Assembly (NCBI GenBank): GCA_020622165.1 | Contig: JACNMN010000009.1 | Coordinates: 120,670-184,669, forward strand | Origin: Boseongicola sp. H5 | Lineage (GTDB): Bacteria > Pseudomonadota > Alphaproteobacteria > Rhodobacterales > Rhodobacteraceae | Reading direction: 5' to 3' | DNA: 64,000 bases | Shown here: in pieces, positions 44,143-53,275 of the stretch | How positions within the stretch are numbered: position 1 is the first letter of the stretch | How the letters are laid out: each line of letters begins with the position of its first letter | Translations under genes and position numbers: made by a program | The notes under the pieces: generated by a model | The model's database searches: none | Told to the model about the DNA's origin: nothing | What the model saw: only the letters and a program-made list of their open reading frames with translations

Positions 44143-44949
44143 ATGGACAGGCGCTCGCCCTTCGCGATCATGCTGAAATCTCGGCGTCATCAACGCCGTC
44201 TGTCGCAGCTCGACCTCGCCATGGAGGCCGGGATCAGTCAGCGGCATCTGAGCTTCCTGGAAAGCGGGCGGTCGAAGCCCGGCCGCGACGTCGCCGCTCG
44301 GCTCGCACGGGCTCTGCGGCTGGCGCCGGAGCTGGCGAACGCCTTCATGGCGGAGGCCGGCTTCGCCCCGATCTTCCCGGCAAGAGCGATCACCGATGCC
44401 GCCATGGCGCCGGTGCGGAGCGCCGCCGCGCAAGTGCTGCAGGGCCACATGCCGTACCCGGCGGTGCTGGTCGATGCGGTGGGTGACGTTCTCGATGCCA
44501 ACGTGGCTTTTGACGCCGCCCTGTCGCTCTTCGGCGATCCAGCGGAGCTTTGGGACCGAACCCATGAGGGCAGGCAACAGAACCTCTACCGGCTGACGCT
44601 CCATCCCGCCGGCACGGCCGCAGCGCTGGTTAACTTCGGCGACGTCGCCCGCGCGACCCTGCAGCGCATGGCCCGCGAGGGGCAAGCAGGTCCGCGCCTG
44701 GCAGCCCTGATCGAGGAGATCGTCGGCTGGGGCACCATCGATCCGGCTTGGGCAAGTCCCGGCTGGGGACCGTCGCCCGCACCCATCTTCGCCGAGCGCT
44801 ACAGGATCGGGCATCAGATGCTGAGCATCTTTGCCGTCACGACCCGGTTGGGCACGGCAATGGATGCGATTGCGGGAGGCCTCAGGGTCGAAAGCTACTT
44901 CCCCGCCGACCACAGGACGCAAAAGGTGATGGAACGGCTAGAGCGGTGA
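44143..44949 (+). CDS. XRE-family regulator with MmyB-like ligand domain
   Basis: DNA-binding protein of 268 residues. Cro/CI-type HTH at about 9-62 (KSRRHQRRLSQLDLAMEAGIS, RHLSFLESGRSKPGRD). The C-terminal two-thirds matches the MmyB-like ligand-binding (PAS-like) fold, with YPAVLVDAVGDVLDANVAF and LSIFAVTTRLGTAMDAI. Regulators of this class often control a neighbouring oxidoreductase or hydrolase. The start at 44143 is chosen because the upstream frame overlaps the divergent gene and operator. Confidence 0.87.
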   Translation: MDRRSPFAIMLKSRRHQRRLSQLDLAMEAGISQRHLSFLESGRSKPGRDVAARLARALRLAPELANAFMAEAGFAPIFPARAITDAAMAPVRSAAAQVLQGHMPYPAVLVDAVGDVLDANVAFDAALSLFGDPAELWDRTHEGRQQNLYRLTLHPAGTAAALVNFGDVARATLQRMAREGQAGPRLAALIEEIVGWGTIDPAWASPGWGPSPAPIFAERYRIGHQMLSIFAVTTRLGTAMDAIAGGLRVESYFPADHRTQKVMERLER

Positions 44950-45149
44950 GGCTTCGGAAGTCGAGATGCAACCATAGTGGGAAAGTCCAGGTTTCTCGGG
45001 GATCGCAGCTCGTTCTTCGTGGCGCGGATCTGGCCGAATATCTCGATGAGGAGGTATGGATCCCCGAGTGCGGTGGGGAGCATGCAGTGTTCGCATTCAA
45101 TTGCTTTCACTCCCAAGACCATCAGCAGCAGAGATAGCCCAGGCGCTCG

Positions 45150-46922
45150 TCACGCCGCTGTCCCCAGCTGGGCCCGCGCCAGGGCGGCGTAGCGACCCCC
45201 GCGAGCAAGAAGGTCGATGTGTGTGCCCTCTTCCGCGATGCGCCCGCCGTCGAGAACGAGGATGCGGTCGGCGCCGCGCACGGTGGACAGGCGGTGCGCG
45301 ATGACGATTGCGGTGCGGCCCTCCATGAGCCGGTCGAGCGTGGCCTGGAGCCGCGCCTCGGTGGCGGCGTCGATGGCGGAGGTCGCCTCGTCCAGCACCA
45401 GGACCGGCGCATCCTTGAGAACGGCGCGCGCGACCGAGAGGCGCTGCTTCTGACCGCCCGAGAGGCGCACGCCGCGCTCGCCCACCCGGGTATCGAGACC
45501 TTGTGGCAGCGCCTCAACGAAGGACAGCGCTTCAGCGGCGGCGAGAGCGGCGCGGATCTCCTCCCGCGACGCCCCCTCGCGGCCCATGGCGACGACCTCG
45601 CGCACCGTTGCATCGAAGAGAAACACGTCCTGGCTGACGCGCGCCACGCTCTCGCGCAGGGGGCGCAGCGCAAGGTCGCGCAGGTCGCGTCCGTCGAGCG
45701 TGACACGGCCCCCTTGCGGATCGTGGAAGCGCGACAGAAGGGCGGCAACCGTGCTCTTGCCCGCGCCGGTGGGTCCGACGATCGCGACGGTCTCACCGGG
45801 GGCGACGGCGAAGGAGAGGCCGTGCAGGACCGCGCCGCCTTCCTCATAGCCGAAGCGCACGTCCTCGAAGGCAATGGCGCCGCGGACGGGACGCGGGTCC
45901 ACAGCACCGGGCGCCTCGGCGATCTCGGGCGCGGTCGCCAGAACGTCCTCGATCCGGCGCATCGCCGCGAGCGCCTTGTGCAGGGCCTCGGAGGCGCCGA
46001 CGACCACGTAAAGCGGCTGGTAGATGGCGGTGACAAAGAGAAGGACCGCGATCAGGTCCGCGACCTCGACCCGTCCGGAGGCGAGGCCGGTGCCGCCCAC
46101 CCAGACGACAAGCGCGATGGCGAAGCCCGTGGCCCCGTCCACGGCCGGATCGAAGCGACCGATCAGCGTGCGGTTCGCGATCTCGCGCCGGGCGAGCGCG
46201 CGCGACCCGCGCGACAGGCGCGTGCGCATGGCCCGTTCGCGCGCGAAGCCCTGGATCTCGATCATGCCGCCGACGTGGTCCTGCACCGTGCCGGCCAGCG
46301 CCGCGCCGCGTTCGGACTCTTCGCGGAAGGACGGCCCGACCTGGCGGCCCTGCCAGAGCACATAGGCCAGTGCGACCGGCAGAGGAGCCACGGCGACGAA
46401 GGCCAGCGCCGGGTCGATGAAGAGCATCACGATGAGTACGCCCAAGCCCACCACGGCCGAGGTCACGAAGCCCTCAACGCTGTCGGCCAGCAGCGGCTCG
46501 ATACGGTAGCTGTCCTCGGTGACGCGTGCGACCACCTCGCCGGAGGGACGGCGGGCAAACCACGCGGGGGCCATGCGCTGAATGTGGGCGTAGAGCGCGA
46601 GGCGTGTGTCGTGGCAGGTGCGGAAGGCGGCGACATGGGCGTAGTGGAAGATGCCGAATGCCGCGGCCGAGCGCAGCGCATAGGCTGCGACGACGGAGAG
46701 CGCCAGCAGCCCGATCCCGGCTACGGCCCCCTGCTCCACCCGGCCGATTATCTCGCGCACGATCATGGGACCAGCGAGCGTGCCGGCCGTCTGCACCGCG
46801 ATCAGCCCCGCGACGACGGCGACGACGCGCCGGTACCGTCGCAATGGCGCAAGCGCGCGATACCCGAGGAGCGGGCGGATGGCGGCGCCTGCGGGCGGCG
46901 CAGGTAGAGCAGAGCCGGTCAT
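45150..46922 (-). CDS. ABC half-transporter, fused permease and ATPase (siderophore exporter type)
   Basis: Exporter of 590 residues. Six hydrophobic segments lie in about 30-330, followed by an ATPase with Walker A GPTGAGKSTVAAL, Q-loop VSQDVFLFDATV, signature LSGGQKQRLSVARAVL and Walker B VLVLDEATSAID. It functions as a homodimer or with a partner not seen here. The ATG overlaps the stop of the 55-codon gene. In this iron locus it may export a siderophore or process an imported one. Confidence 0.9.
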   Translation of the reverse strand: MTGSALPAPPAGAAIRPLLGYRALAPLRRYRRVVAVVAGLIAVQTAGTLAGPMIVREIIGRVEQGAVAGIGLLALSVVAAYALRSAAAFGIFHYAHVAAFRTCHDTRLALYAHIQRMAPAWFARRPSGEVVARVTEDSYRIEPLLADSVEGFVTSAVVGLGVLIVMLFIDPALAFVAVAPLPVALAYVLWQGRQVGPSFREESERGAALAGTVQDHVGGMIEIQGFARERAMRTRLSRGSRALARREIANRTLIGRFDPAVDGATGFAIALVVWVGGTGLASGRVEVADLIAVLLFVTAIYQPLYVVVGASEALHKALAAMRRIEDVLATAPEIAEAPGAVDPRPVRGAIAFEDVRFGYEEGGAVLHGLSFAVAPGETVAIVGPTGAGKSTVAALLSRFHDPQGGRVTLDGRDLRDLALRPLRESVARVSQDVFLFDATVREVVAMGREGASREEIRAALAAAEALSFVEALPQGLDTRVGERGVRLSGGQKQRLSVARAVLKDAPVLVLDEATSAIDAATEARLQATLDRLMEGRTAIVIAHRLSTVRGADRILVLDGGRIAEEGTHIDLLARGGRYAALARAQLGTAA

Positions 46923-47086
46923 TCGCGCGCGAGCCGGTCAGCGAAGGAGTTGGGCTGGGATCCGCCGTCCGGCGCCATCCCGAACATCCCCTTGGCCACG
47001 TCGTCGAGGACCGTACCGGCGTCGATGTCCAGAACGACGGTCGGGGCGAGCGACAGCGCCACGAGCAGGAGAGGTATGTGTCTCAT
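46919..47086 (-). CDS. 55-residue secreted protein coupled to the ABC exporter
   Basis: Short gene of 55 codons. A GGAGACGATAT ribosome-binding site precedes ATG (47086), and the stop overlaps the exporter start (ATGA). The N-terminus (MRHIPLLLVALSLAPTVVL) is a signal peptide or single helix, followed by DIDAGTVLDDVAKGMFGMAP and a polar tail. No family is recognised. The coupling and RBS make it credible. Confidence 0.6.
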   Translation of the reverse strand: MRHIPLLLVALSLAPTVVLDIDAGTVLDDVAKGMFGMAPDGGSQPNSFADRLARE

Positions 47087-47186
47087 ATATCGTCTCCGTT
47101 TTTGGTTTCGCGCCCGGTCGAGCCGGTCGCCGACGAAGGGCATGTCGGCGGCGGCCAACATGAGGAGGTCGGCCACCGCCCGGCCC

Positions 47187-48137
47187 CTATTCGGGCCGTC
47201 GGACGATCTCGTCCGAGGTGGTGACGGTAAGCACGACAAGGCCGAGCGCCATCAGCGCATCGTAGGAGGCCGATGTCGCCTCGTCGCGCGGCAGGATCAC
47301 CATCTGTCCCTCACGGCAGGCATGCAGCACCTCGCAGAAGGACGGCAGAACCGCCTCCATGGCGGCGACAGCATCGGCGGGCGTCTGGCCGGCATCGTTG
47401 CGGTAGGTCAGGAAGACGATATCGGCGTCTAGATCGGGCAGGCGCTCGGCGCTCCAGGTCTCGCTCGTGCCCTCGGGGATCGCGTCCACCGCCGACGGGA
47501 AGGAGAAGCCCGCGTCGCGCAGCACCTTTCCCAGCGCGGAGTAGGTATGCTGCACATAGATCTCGCCCTCGACGCCCTGCAAGACGGCGACGGTGATCTC
47601 TTCGGTCGGCACGAGGTGCCGCAGCTGTGCGATCTGCGCCTCGTAGCGGGTCTGGAGCCGGTCGAGTACGTCCTGCGTCCCTGTCGCCTCCGCCAGGAGC
47701 GGGAAGACGTCGATGGTCTGCCGCGCCGTCGTGTCGAGAACAACCGTCGGCGCGATGGCCGAGAGTTGCTCCACATCCGCGGTCTGCCAAGTGGAGGTGA
47801 GGATGAGGTCGGGCGCTGCGGCGGCGACGGCCTCCACGTCGGCCGGGTTGCCGCCGAGATAGCTGATCCCGGAATTGTCGAAGTCGTAGCCCGTCACGCG
47901 GATCGAGCCGCGGATGAAGGGCGTACCATCCGGTGTGGTGCGCCCGTGGCTGCCCACGGGGATCACACCCAGTTCGATCAGCGGCGTGCCCAGATTCTTG
48001 TCGTGCAGCACCACGATGCGCTCGGGGTCGGCGGGAACCTCCACAGTGCGGCCGAGATCGTCGGTGACGGTGCGCGGCTCCTCTGCGGCGGCGGGAAATG
48101 CCGCGAGGAGCGCGGCGGCGAGGGCGGGACGAAGCAT
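47187..48137 (-). CDS. Fe-siderophore ABC transporter binding protein 1
   Basis: Class III periplasmic binding protein (FecB/BtuF fold), 316 residues. Signal peptide MLRPALAAALLAAFPAAA, mature TVTDDLGRTVEVPADPERIVVLHD. The backbone helix EAVAAAAPDLILTS and the second lobe follow. The start at 48137 follows AAAGGAGAAACTC. It is the last of four tandem paralogs. Confidence 0.87.
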   Translation of the reverse strand: MLRPALAAALLAAFPAAAEEPRTVTDDLGRTVEVPADPERIVVLHDKNLGTPLIELGVIPVGSHGRTTPDGTPFIRGSIRVTGYDFDNSGISYLGGNPADVEAVAAAAPDLILTSTWQTADVEQLSAIAPTVVLDTTARQTIDVFPLLAEATGTQDVLDRLQTRYEAQIAQLRHLVPTEEITVAVLQGVEGEIYVQHTYSALGKVLRDAGFSFPSAVDAIPEGTSETWSAERLPDLDADIVFLTYRNDAGQTPADAVAAMEAVLPSFCEVLHACREGQMVILPRDEATSASYDALMALGLVVLTVTTSDEIVRRPE

Positions 48138-48193
48138 GAGTTTCTCCTTTCGAGTATATGCACCGGGGGGCCGCTCGCGCTGGCCCACCGAGA

Positions 48194-49165
48194 TCAGCGG
48201 TCCGGCAAGTTACGCGCAGCATGAGTGGTCACGAGGTGCAACAGCGTGTTGAGCTGCGCGAAAGCCGTGTCGCCTGCGACCTCTCGCGGCAGCAACACGT
48301 AGCGGCCTTCGGCGCAGGCCGTGAGCACGTCGCACCAGGCGGGAAAGATGCCGTCCATCCGTTCCCTCGGGCTTGCCAGCGTATCGCCATAGGCAATGGT
48401 GTACGTATCGAAGATGTAGTCCGCCTCGAGTTCGGGCAGGATTTCCGCGCTGACCTCCTCGCCCCAGACGACGCCGCGATCCGCCATGGTCTGGGCGAAG
48501 GGAACGCGCTCCATCCCCAGGTCGTGCAGGACATGCGTGAGTCCGCCGTACCCCGCGAAGACGTTCAGCTGCCCATCCCAACCCTGGATCTTGGCGTAGC
48601 TCATGCCGTCGAGTTGCGGCAGGAGGGTGCGCGCCCGCGCGACATTCGCCTCGTAGGCGGCGCTCAGCCGCTCCCATGTCTCCAGACGTCCAGCGGCGTC
48701 GGCCACGTCACGCGAAAACCCCAGCAGGTTGGCGGGGTCCGAGCCGATGAGGACCGTGGGCGCGACCGCCTCGTACTTCGCGAGATCCTCCAGATCCACC
48801 TCGCGGCCGATGATGAGGTCCGGCGCCAGCGCCGCGATGGCCTCGAAATCCATCGCCTGGAAACTGCCGACATAGGCTATGCCTGAGTTCTCGAAATCGA
48901 GGCCCGTCAGGATGTCGACCGAGCGCATGAAGGGCGTGCCGCCATCATCAAGGCGGCCATGGCTGCCGACAACGGGCGCGCCGATCTCGATCAGGTTGAG
49001 CGTGACCTGCTGGTCGTGCAGGCCGACGATGCGTTGCGGCTCCTCTGGGATGCAGGCGATCCCGCCGAGATGGTCGAAAGGGCGGGTGCCCGCCGCGCAA
49101 TCCTGCGCCGTCGCGGTGACGGGAAGGGCCATGAGGACGGCGAGAAGGATGGAAATGCGCATCAT
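48194..49165 (-). CDS. Fe-siderophore ABC transporter binding protein 2
   Basis: Binding protein of 323 residues in the FecB fold. Signal peptide MMRISILLAVLMALPVTATA. The mature start has a Cys pair (QDCAAGTRPFDH, GIACIPEEPQRIVGLHDQ), shared with protein 3 but not 1 and 4. Adjacent ATGs at 49165 and 49162 follow GGAGACACCG. Confidence 0.87.
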   Translation of the reverse strand: MMRISILLAVLMALPVTATAQDCAAGTRPFDHLGGIACIPEEPQRIVGLHDQQVTLNLIEIGAPVVGSHGRLDDGGTPFMRSVDILTGLDFENSGIAYVGSFQAMDFEAIAALAPDLIIGREVDLEDLAKYEAVAPTVLIGSDPANLLGFSRDVADAAGRLETWERLSAAYEANVARARTLLPQLDGMSYAKIQGWDGQLNVFAGYGGLTHVLHDLGMERVPFAQTMADRGVVWGEEVSAEILPELEADYIFDTYTIAYGDTLASPRERMDGIFPAWCDVLTACAEGRYVLLPREVAGDTAFAQLNTLLHLVTTHAARNLPDR

Positions 49166-49213
49166 CGGTGTCTCCTGTTACTGGTGCGTGCCTGGCCAAA
49201 GTGCCGCCGCGGC

Positions 49214-50176
49214 TCATTCGGTCACGAGGTCGCGGTCCAGATCCTCGCGCAAAAGGATCGTCGCGATCTGGTCGAGGCCGTTCTCGGCCTTGCCCCAGGC
49301 GGACCCGACCATGGCGATGCCGTCGAGCGGATAGACCTGACCGGCCCGCGTCACGGCCATGGCCTGCACCAGCGGGTGCGCGGTGAAGGCCGCGTGGCTG
49401 TCAGAGGCGCCGCCGTCATCCGCGTCGTAGACCAGATGCAGCATCGCATCCGCCTCGTGCCCGCCCACGGTCTCCATGGCGCGGTACTCGCGCTCGGAGC
49501 CAAGACCCCGTTCCGGCGCGGGGCGCACGGGGTCGAGCGCGCGCAGGACCATGCCCAGCGCCTGTGTCGGGTTTGCAGGATAGAAACGCCCCCCGGATTC
49601 GTCGAAGGTGAGGACCGAAACGGTCGTGGCGGCCAGCCTGTCGCCCAGCGCGTCGCGCGTCTCGGCGGCCTTGGCCTCGAACCCGGCGCGCAGCTCTTCG
49701 GCGCGGTCGGTGCGGCCTACGAGGTCGGCGAACTGCATCAGCGCGTCCTCCAGCGGCTGCTGGAACATGTCGATCACCACGACCGGCGCGATCCCGCCCA
49801 TCAACTCCGGCGCCTCCGGCGGCCATGGTGCGGCGACGATGAGATCGGGCTCCATGGCGGCGACGGCCTCGGCATCGAAGGGGCCGCGATAAGAGCCGAT
49901 CCATTCGACCTCCGACGTGTCGTAGCCCTCCATGCGGCGGAAGATGCGGGTACCGTCGGACTGGACGTGCCCGAAGCTGGCGACGGGCGTGACACCCAGC
50001 TCCATCAGCGGCAACAGCCCGTTCTGATCATGGAGCGTGACGATCCGCTGCGGGTTTTCGGGGATGCAGGTCGTGCCGGCGCCGTGCGCGAAGGCACGCT
50101 GGCCGTCGGCACAATCCTGCGCTAGGGCAGGCAGTGCAAGGGCCGCGAGGATCGCGGCGAGGGGAATTCGGAGCAT
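49214..50176 (-). CDS. Fe-siderophore ABC transporter binding protein 3
   Basis: Binding protein of 320 residues. Signal peptide MLRIPLAAILAALALPALA. The mature start QDCADGQRAFAH, GTTCIPENPQRIVTLHDQ is close to protein 2, indicating duplication. The lobe helix AVAAMEPDLIVAAPW is typical. It lies between proteins 2 and 4 on the same strand. Confidence 0.87.
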   Translation of the reverse strand: MLRIPLAAILAALALPALAQDCADGQRAFAHGAGTTCIPENPQRIVTLHDQNGLLPLMELGVTPVASFGHVQSDGTRIFRRMEGYDTSEVEWIGSYRGPFDAEAVAAMEPDLIVAAPWPPEAPELMGGIAPVVVIDMFQQPLEDALMQFADLVGRTDRAEELRAGFEAKAAETRDALGDRLAATTVSVLTFDESGGRFYPANPTQALGMVLRALDPVRPAPERGLGSEREYRAMETVGGHEADAMLHLVYDADDGGASDSHAAFTAHPLVQAMAVTRAGQVYPLDGIAMVGSAWGKAENGLDQIATILLREDLDRDLVTE

Positions 50177-50247
50177 GTCGTGCCTCCATCGGTTTGGGAG
50201 GCTGGCTCGGGCCCGACCGGGGCCCTTGCTTGCCGGGATCTCGGAAC

Positions 50248-51219
50248 TCAGTCGGCGCCGAGCGGGACGAAGTCGCGCGTGGCGACCTGGCTCAGCAGGA
50301 TCGCGAGGGTCGTCTCCAGCGCGGCGAAACTGACGCCGCGCATACGCTCACGGTCGAGGAAGAAATGCTGGTTGTGACGGGGCGCGTGGAGCACCTCGTC
50401 CCAGACCGGGACCAACGCCTCCCACTGCGCGCGCTGTGAGGTGGGTGTCTGGCCGAAAGCGATACTGTAAGTGCCGATCAGGAAGTCCCCATCGATCTCC
50501 GGCAGCAGCTCGGGGCTGATGCGGGCGTTGCTGTCCTCCAGCGCAAGGATGAAGGGTGGCGTAGCGAAACCGAGCTCCCGGATGACATGGCTGAGTGCAG
50601 CGTAGTCTCGATATGCGACGAGTTCACGATCGAACACATCGGCGACGGTGATGGTCACGTCTGCGGGGTCGGGGATGGTGTCGGCGACGACCGCACGGGC
50701 ATCGCTCAGGCTCGTCTCGAACTGCGCGAGCCGGGCCTCGTACACGTCCAGCACTCCGGCTGCGTCGGCGATTTTGCGGTAGCGTTCCAGAAGCGGGTTG
50801 CTCCAGATACCGATGACGACGGTGGGCGCGACCGCGCTGAGGCGGTCGATGTCATCCTCGCGCCAGTCCGGGATCAGGATGAGGTCGGGGCGGGCCGCCG
50901 CGATCGCCTCGAAGTCGGGCGCGTTCGGATTGCCCAGAAAGGCAAGATCCGTGTTCTCGAAGTCGATGCCGAAGATGTCGAAGGCCCCGCGCGGATAGGG
51001 ATCGCCGCCATTCTTGTCACCGTCCTGACGGCCCGACGAGGCCACGAGGTTCGCGCCCAGCTCCCACAGCGGCGTGGTGAACTGCTCGCCCCGCAGCGAC
51101 GCGATGCGCTGCGGGGCGACGGGAATTTCGACGGTACGGCCGGCGTCGTCGATATAAGGCCGCATCTCCTGCGCATGCGCTGGCAGGGCAAGGAGAAGGA
51201 TCGCCAGAAGGCCTCTCAT
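50248..51219 (-). CDS. Fe-siderophore ABC transporter binding protein 4
   Basis: Binding protein of 323 residues from ATG 51219. Signal peptide MRGLLAILLLALPAHA. Mature start RPYIDDAGRTVEIPVAPQRIASLRGEQF and lobe helix IAAARPDLILIPDW. It has no N-terminal Cys pair and follows the permease gene by 11 bp. The frame stays open upstream within the permease, but the signal peptide fixes the start. Confidence 0.87.
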   Translation of the reverse strand: MRGLLAILLLALPAHAQEMRPYIDDAGRTVEIPVAPQRIASLRGEQFTTPLWELGANLVASSGRQDGDKNGGDPYPRGAFDIFGIDFENTDLAFLGNPNAPDFEAIAAARPDLILIPDWREDDIDRLSAVAPTVVIGIWSNPLLERYRKIADAAGVLDVYEARLAQFETSLSDARAVVADTIPDPADVTITVADVFDRELVAYRDYAALSHVIRELGFATPPFILALEDSNARISPELLPEIDGDFLIGTYSIAFGQTPTSQRAQWEALVPVWDEVLHAPRHNQHFFLDRERMRGVSFAALETTLAILLSQVATRDFVPLGAD

Positions 51220-51230
51220 GAGCAATCCTT

Positions 51231-52280
51231 TCAGATCTGAGAGCGCGCCTGCGCGCGCAGGATAAGCCAGACGAACACGGGTGCGCCGATGGCCGCCGTC
51301 ACAAGGCCCGCCGGAAGCTGTACGGGGGCGAAGGCCGTGCGGCCCAGAAGGTCGGCCGCGCTCACCATCAAGGCACCGGCGGCAGCCGACAGGGCGAGAT
51401 GCAGGCCCGGCCCCGAGCGGGCGAGACGGCGCGCGACATGCGGCGCGACGAGACCGACGAAGCCCAGCGGACCGACGGCGGCCACAGCAAAGGCGGCGAG
51501 CGCGACAGAAAGGGTGATGAGGATCATCCGGTCGCGCCGGACGGCTGCGCCGAGCCCCGCCGCGGTCTCGGGCCCCATGCGCAGCGCGGCGAGCGGGCGC
51601 GCGGCCCAGAACAACACCGGCGTCATGGCGAAAAGGCCCAGCGTGAGATACGCAACCTCCCCCCAGCCCGCCGCATGGACCGACCCCGCGAGCCAGCCCA
51701 GGGCCGCCAGCGCCCGGTCGATGTCGCCATAGGTCAGCAACGCCTGGGTGCAGGCCGAGATGAAGGCCGCGACGCCGATCCCCGTCAGGATGAAGCGCAT
51801 CGTCGCCCCACCCGTCCGGCGCATGGCGATCCACTGGATCAGGGCCGCGACCACGAGCGCGCCGCCGAAGGCGAGGATCGGGCGCAGTGCGATGGGGGTC
51901 TGCGGGAAGGCGATCATGGTTGAGACGACCGCGAGGCCCGCGCCCTGGCTCACGCCCACCAGCGAGGGGTCAGCAAGCACATTGCGCGTGACCGTCTGCA
52001 GGACCGCCCCCGACAACGCCAAAAGCGCGCCGGACAGCGCAGAGACCAGCGCGCGCGGAAACCGGAACTCCCACACCACGGTCGTCGCCGTATCCGACGG
52101 GGCCGCGCCGAAGAGCGTCGCGACCGACTGCCATGCGGTCAACGGGAAGCTGCCCGACATGAGCGCGCCCAGCAGCACCGTGAGGCTCGCCAGCAGCAGG
52201 AGTGTGACGATGGTCAGCGCGCGCACCGGCAGGCGGTAGGTGACCCAGCCGTCCAGCCGCTCGATCACGGTCTCGCTCAT
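51231..52280 (-). CDS. iron-siderophore ABC transporter permease (FecD type)
   Basis: FecCD-family permease, 349 residues, about nine or ten helices. Motifs FRFPRALVSALSGALLALSGAVLQTVTRNVLADPSLVGVSQGAG (within residues 70-115) and GPLGFVGLVAPHVAR mark the family. The ATG at 52280 overlaps the stop of the other permease. Confidence 0.92.
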   Translation of the reverse strand: MSETVIERLDGWVTYRLPVRALTIVTLLLLASLTVLLGALMSGSFPLTAWQSVATLFGAAPSDTATTVVWEFRFPRALVSALSGALLALSGAVLQTVTRNVLADPSLVGVSQGAGLAVVSTMIAFPQTPIALRPILAFGGALVVAALIQWIAMRRTGGATMRFILTGIGVAAFISACTQALLTYGDIDRALAALGWLAGSVHAAGWGEVAYLTLGLFAMTPVLFWAARPLAALRMGPETAAGLGAAVRRDRMILITLSVALAAFAVAAVGPLGFVGLVAPHVARRLARSGPGLHLALSAAAGALMVSAADLLGRTAFAPVQLPAGLVTAAIGAPVFVWLILRAQARSQI

Positions 52281-53275
52281 AGCCGGGCCCTCACCAGCCA
52301 GACGAAGACCGGCGCGCCCAGGATCGCGGTGACGAGGCCCGTGGATATCTCCACCGGCGCTAGCACCAGCCGCGCGGCGATGTCCGCCACCAGCATGTAG
52401 ATCGCCCCCGCCAGCGCCGACCACGGGACCACCGCGCGGTAGTCGTGGCCGACGAAGAACCGGACGACATGCGGAATCACCAGGCCCACGAAGGCGAGCG
52501 GCCCAGCAACCGCCACCGCCGATGCCGTCAGCGCGACGACGGCGAAGAGGATGGCGGCCTGGAGCTTGTGCACATCCACGCCCAGCCCGGTCGCCGCCTC
52601 TTCGCCCATGGCCAGTACCGTAACCTGCCGCGCGGCGCCGAAAGCGACGGCCAGCCCCGCCAGCGTCCAGGGCAGCGCCCAGAGCGCCGTCTCGGTGCGG
52701 CGCCCGGCCAATGTACCGGTCAGCCAGACGCGCAGGTTCTCAAACGAGTCCTCGTCGATGAGATGCGCCATCGAGATGAGTGCGCCCAAAAAGGCCGTCA
52801 CCGCCGCGCCCGCAAGAACCAGCGTCAACGGCGTCGCTCCGCCGGGGGCAGAGATGGCGATTCCCCAGACGATAACGGCACCTGCAAGCGCGCCGAGCGC
52901 CGCGAACAGAGGGATGACGCCCGGCCCCCCGATGCCGAGGAAACCGTGCAGGATCACCACGGCAAAGGAGGCCCCCGCCAGAAGCCCCAACAGCCCGGGA
53001 TCGGCCAGCGGGTTGCGCGTGACCCCTTGCATCAACGCGCCCGCGACCGCCAGCGCCGCGCCGACCATAACCGCGATGGCCGCGCGCGGCAGGCGAAGGT
53101 CGCGGATCACGACATGATCGAATGTGGTGTTGTCATAGGTGAGCAAAGCCTCGGCCACGGTACCAAGCGGAATCGCCTTGGCGCCCACCGAGATGTGCCA
53201 GCCGAAAACAAGCGCAAGGAGTGCCAGCGCGAGCGCGTAAGCGGGCACCCGACCGTGTCGAACAAGCGCGATCAT
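52277..53275 (-). CDS. iron-siderophore ABC transporter permease (FecC type)
   Basis: FecCD-family permease, 332 residues. RDLRLPRAAIAVMVGAALAV, VTRNPLADPGLLGL and GPLAFVGLVIPHVVR are present. It is coupled at both ends: start overlaps the ATPase stop and its stop overlaps the FecD-type start. The pair forms the membrane channel. Confidence 0.92.
   Translation of the reverse strand: MIALVRHGRVPAYALALALLALVFGWHISVGAKAIPLGTVAEALLTYDNTTFDHVVIRDLRLPRAAIAVMVGAALAVAGALMQGVTRNPLADPGLLGLLAGASFAVVILHGFLGIGGPGVIPLFAALGALAGAVIVWGIAISAPGGATPLTLVLAGAAVTAFLGALISMAHLIDEDSFENLRVWLTGTLAGRRTETALWALPWTLAGLAVAFGAARQVTVLAMGEEAATGLGVDVHKLQAAILFAVVALTASAVAVAGPLAFVGLVIPHVVRFFVGHDYRAVVPWSALAGAIYMLVADIAARLVLAPVEISTGLVTAILGAPVFVWLVRARL

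Noticed and set aside
44895..45122. A 75-codon minus-strand frame before the ABC exporter gene end
   Set aside because: No domain, no RBS and odd composition; probably chance or a decayed sequence.
45219..46907. A 562-codon plus-strand frame
   Set aside because: It is antisense to the ABC exporter and composed of Arg/Gly/Asp-rich residues without motifs.
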